Source of the DNA: [Clostridium] asparagiforme DSM 15981
GTDB lineage: Bacteria > Bacillota > Clostridia > Lachnospirales > Lachnospiraceae
NCBI GenBank assembly: GCA_025149125.1
Contig: CP102272.1
Coordinates: forward strand, 2,232,001-2,296,000
Reading direction: 5' to 3'
DNA: 64,000 bases
The translations under genes and the position numbers were made by a program. Positions 1 to 7,070 of the stretch are shown here, one piece after another; the stretch's first letter is position 1; every line of letters starts with the position of its first letter. The notes under the pieces are model-generated. The model saw only the letters and a list, made by a program, of their open reading frames with translations, searched no databases and was not told where the DNA came from.

Positions 1-113
1 TATTGGTGACCCTGGGACTGTACAAGATACTCAGCAAGCGGGTGAGCATGGTGGTGGTCATGCTGCTGGTACTGGGCTTCTCCATTCTGGGGGCTCTGGT
101 GGGAATTATCTGA
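1..113 (+). CDS. PTS mannose/fructose/sorbose-family IID component, C-terminal end (partial)
   Basis: Only the last 36 codons lie in the window, read from base 3 to a TGA at 111-113. They encode a short basic loop (KILSKRVS) followed by a strongly hydrophobic segment ending in GALVGII. This is the usual C-terminus of the mannose-class IID membrane subunit, which with IIC forms the sugar channel. The identification is by pattern and by context (HPr, an EI fragment and mannose-6-phosphate isomerase follow), so it is tentative. Sugar transported is unknown. Confidence 0.55.
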   Translation, partial: LVTLGLYKILSKRVSMVVVMLLVLGFSILGALVGII

Positions 114-148
114 TGGTTTTGAACAATTAAAAAGGAGAGATTAGCGAC

Positions 149-1372
149 ATGGAAAAGGTTGTGGTAATCGGCGCGGGCCGAAGCGGAAGAGGTTATGTGG
201 GCGAGCTGTACGATCTGGAGGGCTATGAGATCACATACGCGGATATCGATCAGGAGCTGGTGGACCGGCTGAACGGCCAGGGGTATTACACGGTATTCAA
301 GATCGACGAGGACGGGAGCGAGGAGGTGCGAAGGATCACGGGTTACAGAGCGCTTCACACGATCCGGGACCACAGGGCGTACATCGACGCTATCGTGGAG
401 GCGGATTACGTGTCCACCGCCACCTTCCCGGATGGGTTCGACGCCATTTCCGACGATATCGTGGAGGCGCTGCGGGAGCGCATGAAGCGGGGGATCAAAC
501 GGCCCATGGCCATCACGGTAGGTGCAAACTATGTGGGCGTGTACGACTATTACAGCAAGCGCATCGGGGATCAGCTAAGCGGAGAGGAGAGGGAGTATTT
601 AAACACCTATATGCCGCTGGTGGAGTCCATTATCCGCAGGGCCAGCTCCTACCCCACGGAGGAACAGAAAAAGGTGGATGAGCTGGCGATCCAGGGCGAC
701 TGTCTGAACACCCTGGAGGTGGAGCGAAACGCCTTCCGGTTCGGGGAAGGCCACGGGCTGCCGAAGTTCTTTAAGATGGTGGACAATGTAAAGCGGGAGA
801 TGATCATCAAAATCTGGATCGGCAACACCCTGCACTGCTCCTACGCTTACCTAGGCCAGTATTACCACCTGCACTCGTCCTTTGAGGCCGCGGTGAACGA
901 TTATGTGAGTAAATGCTCCTACTACGCCTGCGAGGAGGCCTACAACGCGGTGGCAAAGCAGCTGGGGCTTCCCATGCCCCGTCCGGTGAAGGAGTGGCAG
1001 GGAATCTGGACCTACTACCGCAACCCGTCTTTGCAGGACACGGTGCTGCGCATCGGCGCGGACCCCATCCGCAAGCTGTCCCGGAACGAGCGTTTCATCG
1101 GCCCGGCTCTCATGAGCCTGGAAAACGGGGACGTACCGGTGTTTATCTGCCGGAACGCGGCCTATGGCTTCGTGTTCGCCAACCCGGAGGACCCCAGTGC
1201 CTGCCGTCTCCAGGAAATGATCCGGGAGCAGGGGATTGAGAAAACCATTGTGGATGTCTGCCAGCTGGATTTAACCCAGGCGAACGATAAGGTGGTTTAC
1301 GACCTGATTTTGCAGAGCTACAAGGAGATCATTTCCTACAATCCAACCTGGTATCTGTTTGTGGAGAAATAG
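149..1372 (+). CDS. mannitol dehydrogenase-family (polyol/polyol-phosphate) oxidoreductase
   Basis: A 407-residue NAD(P)-dependent dehydrogenase of the long-chain polyol family. The N-terminus has a Rossmann nucleotide-binding turn (VIGAGRSGRG, residues 6-15), close to the form seen in mannitol-1-phosphate 5-dehydrogenase. The family signature K-x4-N-x2-H is present as KIWIGNTLH (K221, N226, H229), which carries the catalytic lysine. The start ATG follows AAAAGGAGAG. It sits 35 bp after a PTS IID gene and 11 bp before mannose-6-phosphate isomerase, so a role in oxidising a PTS-imported sugar-alcohol phosphate is likely. The precise substrate cannot be told from the sequence. Confidence 0.75.
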   Translation: MEKVVVIGAGRSGRGYVGELYDLEGYEITYADIDQELVDRLNGQGYYTVFKIDEDGSEEVRRITGYRALHTIRDHRAYIDAIVEADYVSTATFPDGFDAISDDIVEALRERMKRGIKRPMAITVGANYVGVYDYYSKRIGDQLSGEEREYLNTYMPLVESIIRRASSYPTEEQKKVDELAIQGDCLNTLEVERNAFRFGEGHGLPKFFKMVDNVKREMIIKIWIGNTLHCSYAYLGQYYHLHSSFEAAVNDYVSKCSYYACEEAYNAVAKQLGLPMPRPVKEWQGIWTYYRNPSLQDTVLRIGADPIRKLSRNERFIGPALMSLENGDVPVFICRNAAYGFVFANPEDPSACRLQEMIREQGIEKTIVDVCQLDLTQANDKVVYDLILQSYKEIISYNPTWYLFVEK

Positions 1373-1383
1373 AGGGGGGCGCC

Positions 1384-2331
1384 GTGCCGAATCAGATTTA
1401 TCAGATTTTACCTGTGTTCGAGGAGCGCCTTTGGGGCGGACAGCGCCTGCGGGAGCGGTTCGGCTACCAGTCGGATTTAAAAAATATCGCTGAGGTGTAC
1501 AATGTGATCGCCATACCGGGCCATCTGGACTGTACGGTGGCGGATACAGGGGAGAAGCTTTCGCTGTTTTACCACACCCACCGGGAGCTGTTCGACTGTG
1601 AAACGCCGGAGATGCCGGTGCGTATGATCATGTGCGCCGCGAAGGAACCGCTGTCCATCCAGATTCACCCGGACGACGATTACGCGCTGGCCCACGAAGG
1701 GATGAGGGGAAAGCCGGAAGGCTCCCTCGTCCTGGAGTGCGACGAGGATTTCCGTATGCTCCACGGGCATTTTGCGAAAACCCTGGAGGAGTTTAAGGCG
1801 CTGGCCGGGGCCAGGGACTGGAAAACGCTGTGCCGGTATATCAGGCCGCGGACAGGGGAGTACATCCACATCCCGCACGGCACCCTGCACGCCTTTGGGC
1901 CGGGGGCGGTTGTGATCGCATTCTCAGTCAACGGGGACGTGACCTACCGGCTGTACGACTACGACCGGGTGGACCCGGATACCGGGAAAACGCGGCCCAC
2001 CCACCCGGAGGACGTGTACGCCAACGTCAATATTCCCGACAAGCTGGTGGAGCCTTATCGGGCGTTGCCGGAGGAAACGGACGGCTGCCGGATTTTCCGG
2101 TATCACGACGAGCCGGGCGTTTACAGCTGCGGGCGGGTGCAGGCAGCCGGGGAGCGGGGATTTTTCGGGATGGAGGAATTTTACTTCGTCACCTGTGTGA
2201 ACGGATCGGGCAGTATAAACGGGCGCTGTGCACAGATGGGAGAGTCCTTCTTTATCCCGGCCCACTCCGGCCCGGTGGAGCTGCGGGGAACCCTGGATTT
2301 GACCTACATCACCTACAGGGGCATAATATGA
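1384..2331 (+). CDS. manA: mannose-6-phosphate isomerase, class I
   Basis: Zinc-dependent aldose-ketose isomerase that interconverts mannose 6-phosphate and fructose 6-phosphate, 315 residues, the length of the short Firmicute form. Metal-site motifs are visible: SIQIHPDD near residue 95 and EYIHIPHGTLHAFGPG near residue 160. It starts with GTG just behind GAGGGGGGC, 11 bp after the polyol dehydrogenase, so the two are almost certainly co-transcribed. With the upstream PTS it fits an import and isomerisation route for mannose or a related hexose. Confidence 0.9.
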   Translation: MPNQIYQILPVFEERLWGGQRLRERFGYQSDLKNIAEVYNVIAIPGHLDCTVADTGEKLSLFYHTHRELFDCETPEMPVRMIMCAAKEPLSIQIHPDDDYALAHEGMRGKPEGSLVLECDEDFRMLHGHFAKTLEEFKALAGARDWKTLCRYIRPRTGEYIHIPHGTLHAFGPGAVVIAFSVNGDVTYRLYDYDRVDPDTGKTRPTHPEDVYANVNIPDKLVEPYRALPEETDGCRIFRYHDEPGVYSCGRVQAAGERGFFGMEEFYFVTCVNGSGSINGRCAQMGESFFIPAHSGPVELRGTLDLTYITYRGII

Positions 2332-2347
2332 GACAGGAGTCAAGGCT

Positions 2348-2623
2348 ATGTATGTAAAGTCAGTGGTGATTAAAAATAAGACCGGATTGCACGCCAGGCC
2401 GGCGGCGGAGTTTGTGGGCTGCGCCAAGCGCTACAGCTCGGATATCCGGGTGCGCAGGCCGGGCGAGGCCGAGGGCGTCAGCGCCAAATCCATGATGCGG
2501 GTGCTGTCAAAATGCCTCTCCCAGGGGGTGACGGTGGAGATCAGCGCCCATGGCGAGGACGAGGAGCAGGCGGTGGAGGCCCTGGCCGCGCTGGTGGAGT
2601 CCGGCTTCGGAGAGGAGGAATGA
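2348..2623 (+). CDS. HPr-family phosphocarrier protein
   Basis: A 91-residue HPr. The active-site histidine is H15 in TGLHARPA, the site phosphorylated by enzyme I. The regulatory serine region is present as SAKSMMR (S48 aligns with Ser46 of Bacillus HPr), so HPr kinase control is possible. It begins 17 bp after manA. Whether this is the general HPr of the cell or a pathway-specific paralogue is open: the only enzyme I in the neighbourhood is the half-length one at 3509, and the C-terminus is unusually acidic (GFGEEE). Confidence 0.9.
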   Translation: MYVKSVVIKNKTGLHARPAAEFVGCAKRYSSDIRVRRPGEAEGVSAKSMMRVLSKCLSQGVTVEISAHGEDEEQAVEALAALVESGFGEEE

Positions 2624-2675
2624 GGGCGGCGGCCGCAGCGCTTATGGAATCGTTGTTGGAAAGCGGGGAGATGGA

Positions 2676-3470
2676 ATGAGACTGGGGATGATCGGCTGCG
2701 GAAATATGGCCGCGGCCATGATAAAGGGGATTTTAGACAAGGGGCTGGCTCTGCCGGAGGAAATTCTGGCAAGCGATCGAAACGCCGCGGCCCGGGCCCG
2801 GGGGACGGCCCTGGGCGTGGCGGTGACGGAGGACAACCGGAAGGCGGCCGCCTGGGCGGAGATTCTGGTGGTGGCGGTGAAGCCGCAGTTCTACGGGGCG
2901 GTTTTGGAGGAGATCAGGGACTGCCGTCCGTCCGGCCAGGTGGTGGTGACCATCGCGCCGGGGATTTCCACGGAGTGGGTGGAACATCGTCTGGGGGCGG
3001 GCGTTAAGGTCGTCCGCACCATGCCCAACACGCCGGCCATGGTGGGGGAAGGCATGACGGCGGTCTGCTGCAACCGGAATGTGGAGCAGGGGGAGCTTGA
3101 CCGGATTCTGGGGCTTTTGGACGGATTCGGCCGGGCGGAGCAGATTCCGGAGCGGCTGATGGACGCGGCGGTTTCCGTGGGTAGCAGCTCCCCGGCCTAT
3201 GTGTTTATGTTCATCGAGGCCATGGCGGACGCCGCGGTGGCGGACGGGATGCCGCGGGCTGCTGCCTGCCGGATCGCGGCCCAGGCGGTGCTGGGGAGCG
3301 CGAAGATGGTGCTGGAGACGGGAAAGCATCCGGGTGAGCTAAAGGATATGGTGTGCTCGCCCGGGGGGACGACCATTGAGGCGGTGTGGAGTCTGGAACG
3401 GCATGGATTTCGGGGGTGCGTGATGGAAGCCATGAGGGCCTGTACGGAGAAGGCGAAGCGGATGGTGTAG
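2676..3470 (+). CDS. proC: pyrroline-5-carboxylate reductase
   Basis: NAD(P)H-dependent reduction of 1-pyrroline-5-carboxylate to proline. The 264-residue length is typical. It has the N-terminal Rossmann motif (MIGCGNMAAAM), the central VRTMPNTPA block, and the C-terminal signature with SPGGTTIEAV. The ATG at 2676 is chosen over upstream in-frame starts because it directly follows GCGGGGAG and puts the nucleotide-binding turn at residue 6. Lying between HPr and an enzyme I fragment, it is out of pathway with its neighbours, although spacing suggests one transcript. Confidence 0.92.
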   Translation: MRLGMIGCGNMAAAMIKGILDKGLALPEEILASDRNAAARARGTALGVAVTEDNRKAAAWAEILVVAVKPQFYGAVLEEIRDCRPSGQVVVTIAPGISTEWVEHRLGAGVKVVRTMPNTPAMVGEGMTAVCCNRNVEQGELDRILGLLDGFGRAEQIPERLMDAAVSVGSSSPAYVFMFIEAMADAAVADGMPRAAACRIAAQAVLGSAKMVLETGKHPGELKDMVCSPGGTTIEAVWSLERHGFRGCVMEAMRACTEKAKRMV

Positions 3471-3508
3471 GATGTCGCGTAAGACCGGCGGTGAAATGGA
3501 GGTGGAAT

Positions 3509-4207
3509 ATGCGGACATACGGAGGACGGACGGTTTGCGGGGGGACCGTGGAGGGCGCTGCCGCGGTTTGCAGCCGGGAAACGGCGGCGTATCCGGTTCC
3601 GGCGGGAACTGAGGAAGAGCTGCTCAGATTTGAGCGGGCGAAGTCGGAGGCTCTGGAGCAGCTTGAGCGGCTGGAGGCGGAGGTGGCCTCCCAGGCAGGC
3701 CAAGAGGCTGCCGCGATCTTTGCCGTGCACCGGCTGCTGTTGGAGGATTTCGACTACGTTCAGATGGCGGAGGACGGCATCCGGGCGGGGAAGAGCGCCC
3801 AGGAGGCGGTGTACGGGGCCGGGCGGACCTGTGCGGCCATGTTTGAGCAGATGGAGGACCTGTATCTGAAGGAGCGGGGCGCGGATATGATGGATCTCTC
3901 GGCACGGGTCATCGCCTGCCTGAACGGCTTTGCGTATCCGCCTGAGTCCGGTCCGGAGGCAATTCTCATCGCGGAGGACTTTTCGCCCAGCCAGGTGGCG
4001 GCCTGGCAGCGCGGGGGAGCCAGGGCGGTGATTTCCTCCTCCGGATCGGAATTTTCCCACGCCTCGATCCTGGCCAGGGCCTTCGGCGTGCCGATGATGG
4101 TGCAGACCGGGATTCCGGCTGCAGAGCTCGCCGGTAAACGGTTTAAGGGGAGCGTGGAGGCCGGTGAGGAAGGCGGGCTGGGACGGATTAGATTGGAGAT
4201 TTTGTGA
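3509..4207 (+). CDS. PTS enzyme I N-terminal half only (HPr-binding and phosphohistidine domains)
   Basis: 232 residues matching only the first half of PEP-protein phosphotransferase. The HPr-binding helical part (about residues 35-130; FAVHRLLLED at 71-80) is followed by the swivelling domain with the phosphorylatable histidine H184 in EFSHASILAR. The protein then ends at a proper TGA. The PEP-binding barrel (about 320 residues in full-length enzyme I) is missing, and the next gene is on the other strand. Start ATG at 3509 follows AATGGAGGTGGA. The EI-N fragment of E. coli is about the same length, and the same unit is the C-terminal part of E. coli DhaM. It could exchange phosphate with HPr but not use PEP. 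A recent truncation is less likely because the break falls exactly at the domain boundary. Confidence 0.85.
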   Translation: MRTYGGRTVCGGTVEGAAAVCSRETAAYPVPAGTEEELLRFERAKSEALEQLERLEAEVASQAGQEAAAIFAVHRLLLEDFDYVQMAEDGIRAGKSAQEAVYGAGRTCAAMFEQMEDLYLKERGADMMDLSARVIACLNGFAYPPESGPEAILIAEDFSPSQVAAWQRGGARAVISSSGSEFSHASILARAFGVPMMVQTGIPAAELAGKRFKGSVEAGEEGGLGRIRLEIL

Positions 4208-4250
4208 TCCTGGGATGAGATCAGGACAGATAATCAGAATACTGTATACA

Positions 4251-4294
4251 AGATAAGACGCCGGAAACCGTTTGTGACTTCCGGCGTCTTATCT
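4251..4294. terminator. perfect 16-bp inverted repeat, probable bidirectional terminator
   Basis: AGATAAGACGCCGGAA (4251-4266) and its exact reverse complement (4279-4294) with a 12-nt loop, 43 bp after the EI-N gene and before the converging gene at 4368. There is no long T-run, so termination strength is uncertain. Confidence 0.6.
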
Positions 4295-4367
4295 TCGGTC
4301 CTTTGCCGCTGGCATCAACCGCGATATGATCCGCAGCGGCTGTGGGAAAAAGGCGGAGCTACGGATT

Positions 4368-5126
4368 TCAATTTTTTAAAATCCAGTGCTCCGCCACGCT
4401 TCCGTCCAGCAGCGTCACCTTTAAAACCAGCCCCCCGGCTTCCATCCCCAGAGAGAAACGGTCTCCATAAACGGGCTGGTCGAAGGCCTCTTCCCGGCGC
4501 TTCTTCTCTGCCTCGATGGTGAAATGGTAACCATCCCGCGACTTAAAGATCATAAACCAGGCGTAGTTCCCGTCCGGCATTTTCACGGAGTACCCCTCGT
4601 CAAAGGGCAGACTCACCGTCTCGCCGCCGGCCAGGCGCTTGCCCAGGATTTCGCCGTAATCTTCCGTCAGATGAAGCATGTCAAAACTACCGGAGCAGGT
4701 GTCGTAATAGCGGCTTTCCGCGGTGAAGGTATCGCCTGTGAGGCCGGATTTCAGGGTGTAGACGGCGTTGCAGGAGTCGATCACCTCTTTGTCCACCAAC
4801 TCCAGGGACTCCCCGTACATGTCCTCATAGTGGGGGATGATATATCCCTCGTTGTAAACCTTGGAGCCCGGATCGTGGTGGAAATAGTAGCCGGGACCGT
4901 TGACGAACAGACTGTTCAGATTCCAGGCGGCCAGGCAAATGAGCAGCAGAAGCCCGGGCACCCACATCCGTTTCAAACCGCCCTTTTTTCTGCGCACCAC
5001 AAACACAACGGCCAGCACGGCGGCGGCCACGGGAAAAATGAACATGGCCGTAAGGCCCAGAAAGAACAGGGCCAGCACCAGAAGTGCAAGCAGGATTTCA
5101 GGAATTGTCATGCCGGGTCCCTCCAA
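4368..5126 (-). CDS. hypothetical membrane-anchored protein
   Basis: 252 residues, no family recognised. Two strongly hydrophobic stretches at about residues 8-45 (IPEILLALLVLALFFLGL and following) and 55-68 (WVPGLLLLICLAAW) flank a short basic loop (RRKKGGLKR). The remaining ~180 residues look like a soluble extracytoplasmic beta-rich domain with no conserved motif I can name; it ends SVAEHWILKN. It follows the gene at 5132-5647 by 5 bp on the same strand, so the two form an operon. Alternative start at the internal M6 (MTIPEIL). Confidence 0.6.
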   Translation of the reverse strand: MEGPGMTIPEILLALLVLALFFLGLTAMFIFPVAAAVLAVVFVVRRKKGGLKRMWVPGLLLLICLAAWNLNSLFVNGPGYYFHHDPGSKVYNEGYIIPHYEDMYGESLELVDKEVIDSCNAVYTLKSGLTGDTFTAESRYYDTCSGSFDMLHLTEDYGEILGKRLAGGETVSLPFDEGYSVKMPDGNYAWFMIFKSRDGYHFTIEAEKKRREEAFDQPVYGDRFSLGMEAGGLVLKVTLLDGSVAEHWILKN

Positions 5127-5131
5127 AAAGA

Positions 5132-5647
5132 TTATAAAATCAGACCGTTTCCCAAAAAGGAAGCGATCTCCTCATGGTTTTCGCTGATCAGCCATTGGTA
5201 TTTTTTGGATACAATGTAGAAGTCGCCCAGCCCGCTGCTTTCATCGAGAATGGTGATCAGCTCGGGCAGGCACATTTCATAAAGCCAGTATTTGGGCTGA
5301 TAACCCTTGCGGTCCTCCAACAGCACATAGACGGGTTCATGGGGCGTGGGAATGATTTCGGGGAGCGTGTGGTACCATAGCGGTTGATCTGTGATCCGCC
5401 GGTATACGCAAAGGATATCCGGTTTGTAGCGTCCCATGTTGGCCCAGTGGATTCCACCGCCGTCCGCCACAAAGGCGGATTCGATCTCATGCAGGATAGC
5501 GGAATATTTGAGCTTGGGTACTTCAAAGGCACGTGCCCGGTCCAGATTCTGATCCTTGATGATCTGTTCAGTCTGCTTTCTCATGTACATGGTGAATGTC
5601 ATTGTGTTGCGCACCGTCCATTTCTTAAATTGAACTGATAGGGCCAT
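5132..5647 (-). CDS. hypothetical cytoplasmic protein
   Basis: 171 residues with no signal peptide or membrane segment; contains an aromatic-rich central part (HWANMGRYKPD, LWYHTLPEI, YWLYEMCLPEL). The layout resembles the small SMI1/KNR4-like or DUF-type immunity and housekeeping proteins, but I cannot assign a family. A TATAAT lies so close to the first ATG that the real start may be an internal Met such as that of MTFTMYMRK. It is first in a two-gene operon with the membrane protein at 4368-5126. Confidence 0.6.
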   Translation of the reverse strand: MALSVQFKKWTVRNTMTFTMYMRKQTEQIIKDQNLDRARAFEVPKLKYSAILHEIESAFVADGGGIHWANMGRYKPDILCVYRRITDQPLWYHTLPEIIPTPHEPVYVLLEDRKGYQPKYWLYEMCLPELITILDESSGLGDFYIVSKKYQWLISENHEEIASFLGNGLIL

Positions 5648-5658
5648 ATAGTTCTTTG

Positions 5659-5677
5659 ATTATACCAGACAATCTGG
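5659..5677 (-). promoter_or_regulatory. -10 box with adjoining CCAGA-CAA-TCTGG palindrome
   Basis: On the minus strand TATAAT (5664-5659) is preceded directly by the perfect inverted repeat CCAGA-N3-TCTGG (5665-5677). The position upstream of the 5647 gene suggests promoter plus operator. No good -35 box is seen. Confidence 0.4.
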
Positions 5678-5730
5678 CAAAATCATAGCAGGTACTGCGC
5701 ACCGTTTTATTCAAGCGGCCTCATTTCTTA

Positions 5731-5760
5731 TTGCAAATACCAGCCGTACAATGATAAAAT
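5731..5760 (+). promoter_or_regulatory. probable sigma-A promoter of ackA
   Basis: TTGCAA (5731-5736), 18-bp spacer, TAAAAT (5755-5760), 62 bp before the ackA start. Confidence 0.5.
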
Positions 5761-5822
5761 AAAACAAAATGCGGCCGGGCCGGTTAGGACGACGCCGCTG
5801 CAGCGCGAGGGAGGGCAAACAT

Positions 5823-7070
5823 ATGAAGATTTTGGTGATCAACAGCGGCAGCTCGTCGTTAAAATTCCAGGTGGTGGACCCGGAGAACGAGAAGGCTCTG
5901 GCAAAGGGCGTCTGCGAGCGGATCGGAATCGACGGGATTTTTAATTACCGGACGGACGGGGGGATTTCCCTGAAGGAGCCGGTGGACATGCCGGACCATA
6001 AAGCTGCGGTGGGGGTGTTGTTAAATATGCTGGTGGACCCGGAGCGCGGCGTGCTGAAGGATTTTTCGGAGATCGACGTGGTGGGGCACCGGCTGGTCCA
6101 CGGGGGCGAGAAATTTACCGGTTCCGTGGTTATCACCGGGGAGGTGATCCAGGCCATGACCGAGTGCAACGACCTGGCGCCCCTGCACAACCCGGCCAAC
6201 CTGGTGGGCGTGGCGGCCTGCCGGGAGCTGATGCCGGACATCCTGATGGTGGGGGTGTTCGACACTGCGTTTAACCAGACCATGGAGCCAAAAGCATTTC
6301 TCTACGGCCTTCCCTACCGTTTTTATGAGAAACTGAAAATACGCCGCTACGGCTTCCACGGCATCAGCCACAAATACGTGTCCCGCCGGGCTGCGGAGTT
6401 CATGGGCCAGGACTACAGGCGTGTGAAGACCATCGTCTGCCATCTGGGCAACGGCGCCAGCATCTGCGCGGTGAAATACGGCCAGGTGGTGGACAACTCC
6501 ATGGGCTTCACGCCTTTGGAGGGCCTGGTGATGGGCACCCGCTGCGGGGACGTGGACGCCGGAGCGCTGGAATACCTGGCCAAGAAGGAAAATCTGGATT
6601 TCCAGCAGATCATGACCATTTTGAATCAGGAGTCGGGGGTGCTGGGGATTTCCAGCAATTTTTCCAGCGATTTTAGAGAGCTGAAGGACGCGGAGATCAA
6701 ATACAACGACAAGGCGGCCCTGGCCCGGGAGATTTTCGTGTACCGGGTGGCCAAATACATCGGCAGCTACGCGGCGGCCATGAACGGGGTGGATAACATC
6801 GTGTTCACCGCCGGGGTGGGGGAGAACGACTCCGACATCCGGGAGCAGATTTGCGAATATCTGGAATTTCTGGGCATTGCCATCGACGAGGTGAAAAACC
6901 GGGAACAGGGGGAGGCGGTGAGCATCTCCGACGGCGCTTCGCGGGTCAACGTGCTGGTGGTCAAGACCAACGAGGAACTGGAGATCGCCAGGGAGGCCGC
7001 TGCGGTGGCCGCCCAGGTAACGGAAAACAGGGAGACAAAGGCGAAAGGGGCAGCTCATCATGCAGAATGA
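5823..7070 (+). CDS. ackA: acetate kinase
   Basis: Makes ATP and acetate from acetyl phosphate and ADP, the substrate-level step of acetate fermentation. N-terminal NSGSSSLKFQ phosphate-binding loop, the RLVHGGEKF block, GFHGISHKYV and the CHLGNGASICA and GVGEND nucleotide-binding motifs are all present. ATG at 5823 follows GAGGGAGGG; upstream in-frame codons lack family similarity. It is 415 residues, about 15 longer than usual because of a hydrophilic C-terminal tail (ETKAKGAAHHAE). The last 11 bp overlap the start of the sigma-54 activator gene, so the two are translationally linked, which is an unusual pairing. No phosphotransacetylase gene is adjacent. Confidence 0.97.
   Translation: MKILVINSGSSSLKFQVVDPENEKALAKGVCERIGIDGIFNYRTDGGISLKEPVDMPDHKAAVGVLLNMLVDPERGVLKDFSEIDVVGHRLVHGGEKFTGSVVITGEVIQAMTECNDLAPLHNPANLVGVAACRELMPDILMVGVFDTAFNQTMEPKAFLYGLPYRFYEKLKIRRYGFHGISHKYVSRRAAEFMGQDYRRVKTIVCHLGNGASICAVKYGQVVDNSMGFTPLEGLVMGTRCGDVDAGALEYLAKKENLDFQQIMTILNQESGVLGISSNFSSDFRELKDAEIKYNDKAALAREIFVYRVAKYIGSYAAAMNGVDNIVFTAGVGENDSDIREQICEYLEFLGIAIDEVKNREQGEAVSISDGASRVNVLVVKTNEELEIAREAAAVAAQVTENRETKAKGAAHHAE

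Noticed and set aside
6021..7061. 346-codon minus-strand frame opposite acetate kinase
   Set aside because: Same reason: acetate kinase motifs fill the plus strand, and the antisense product is Val/His/Leu-rich with no family pattern.
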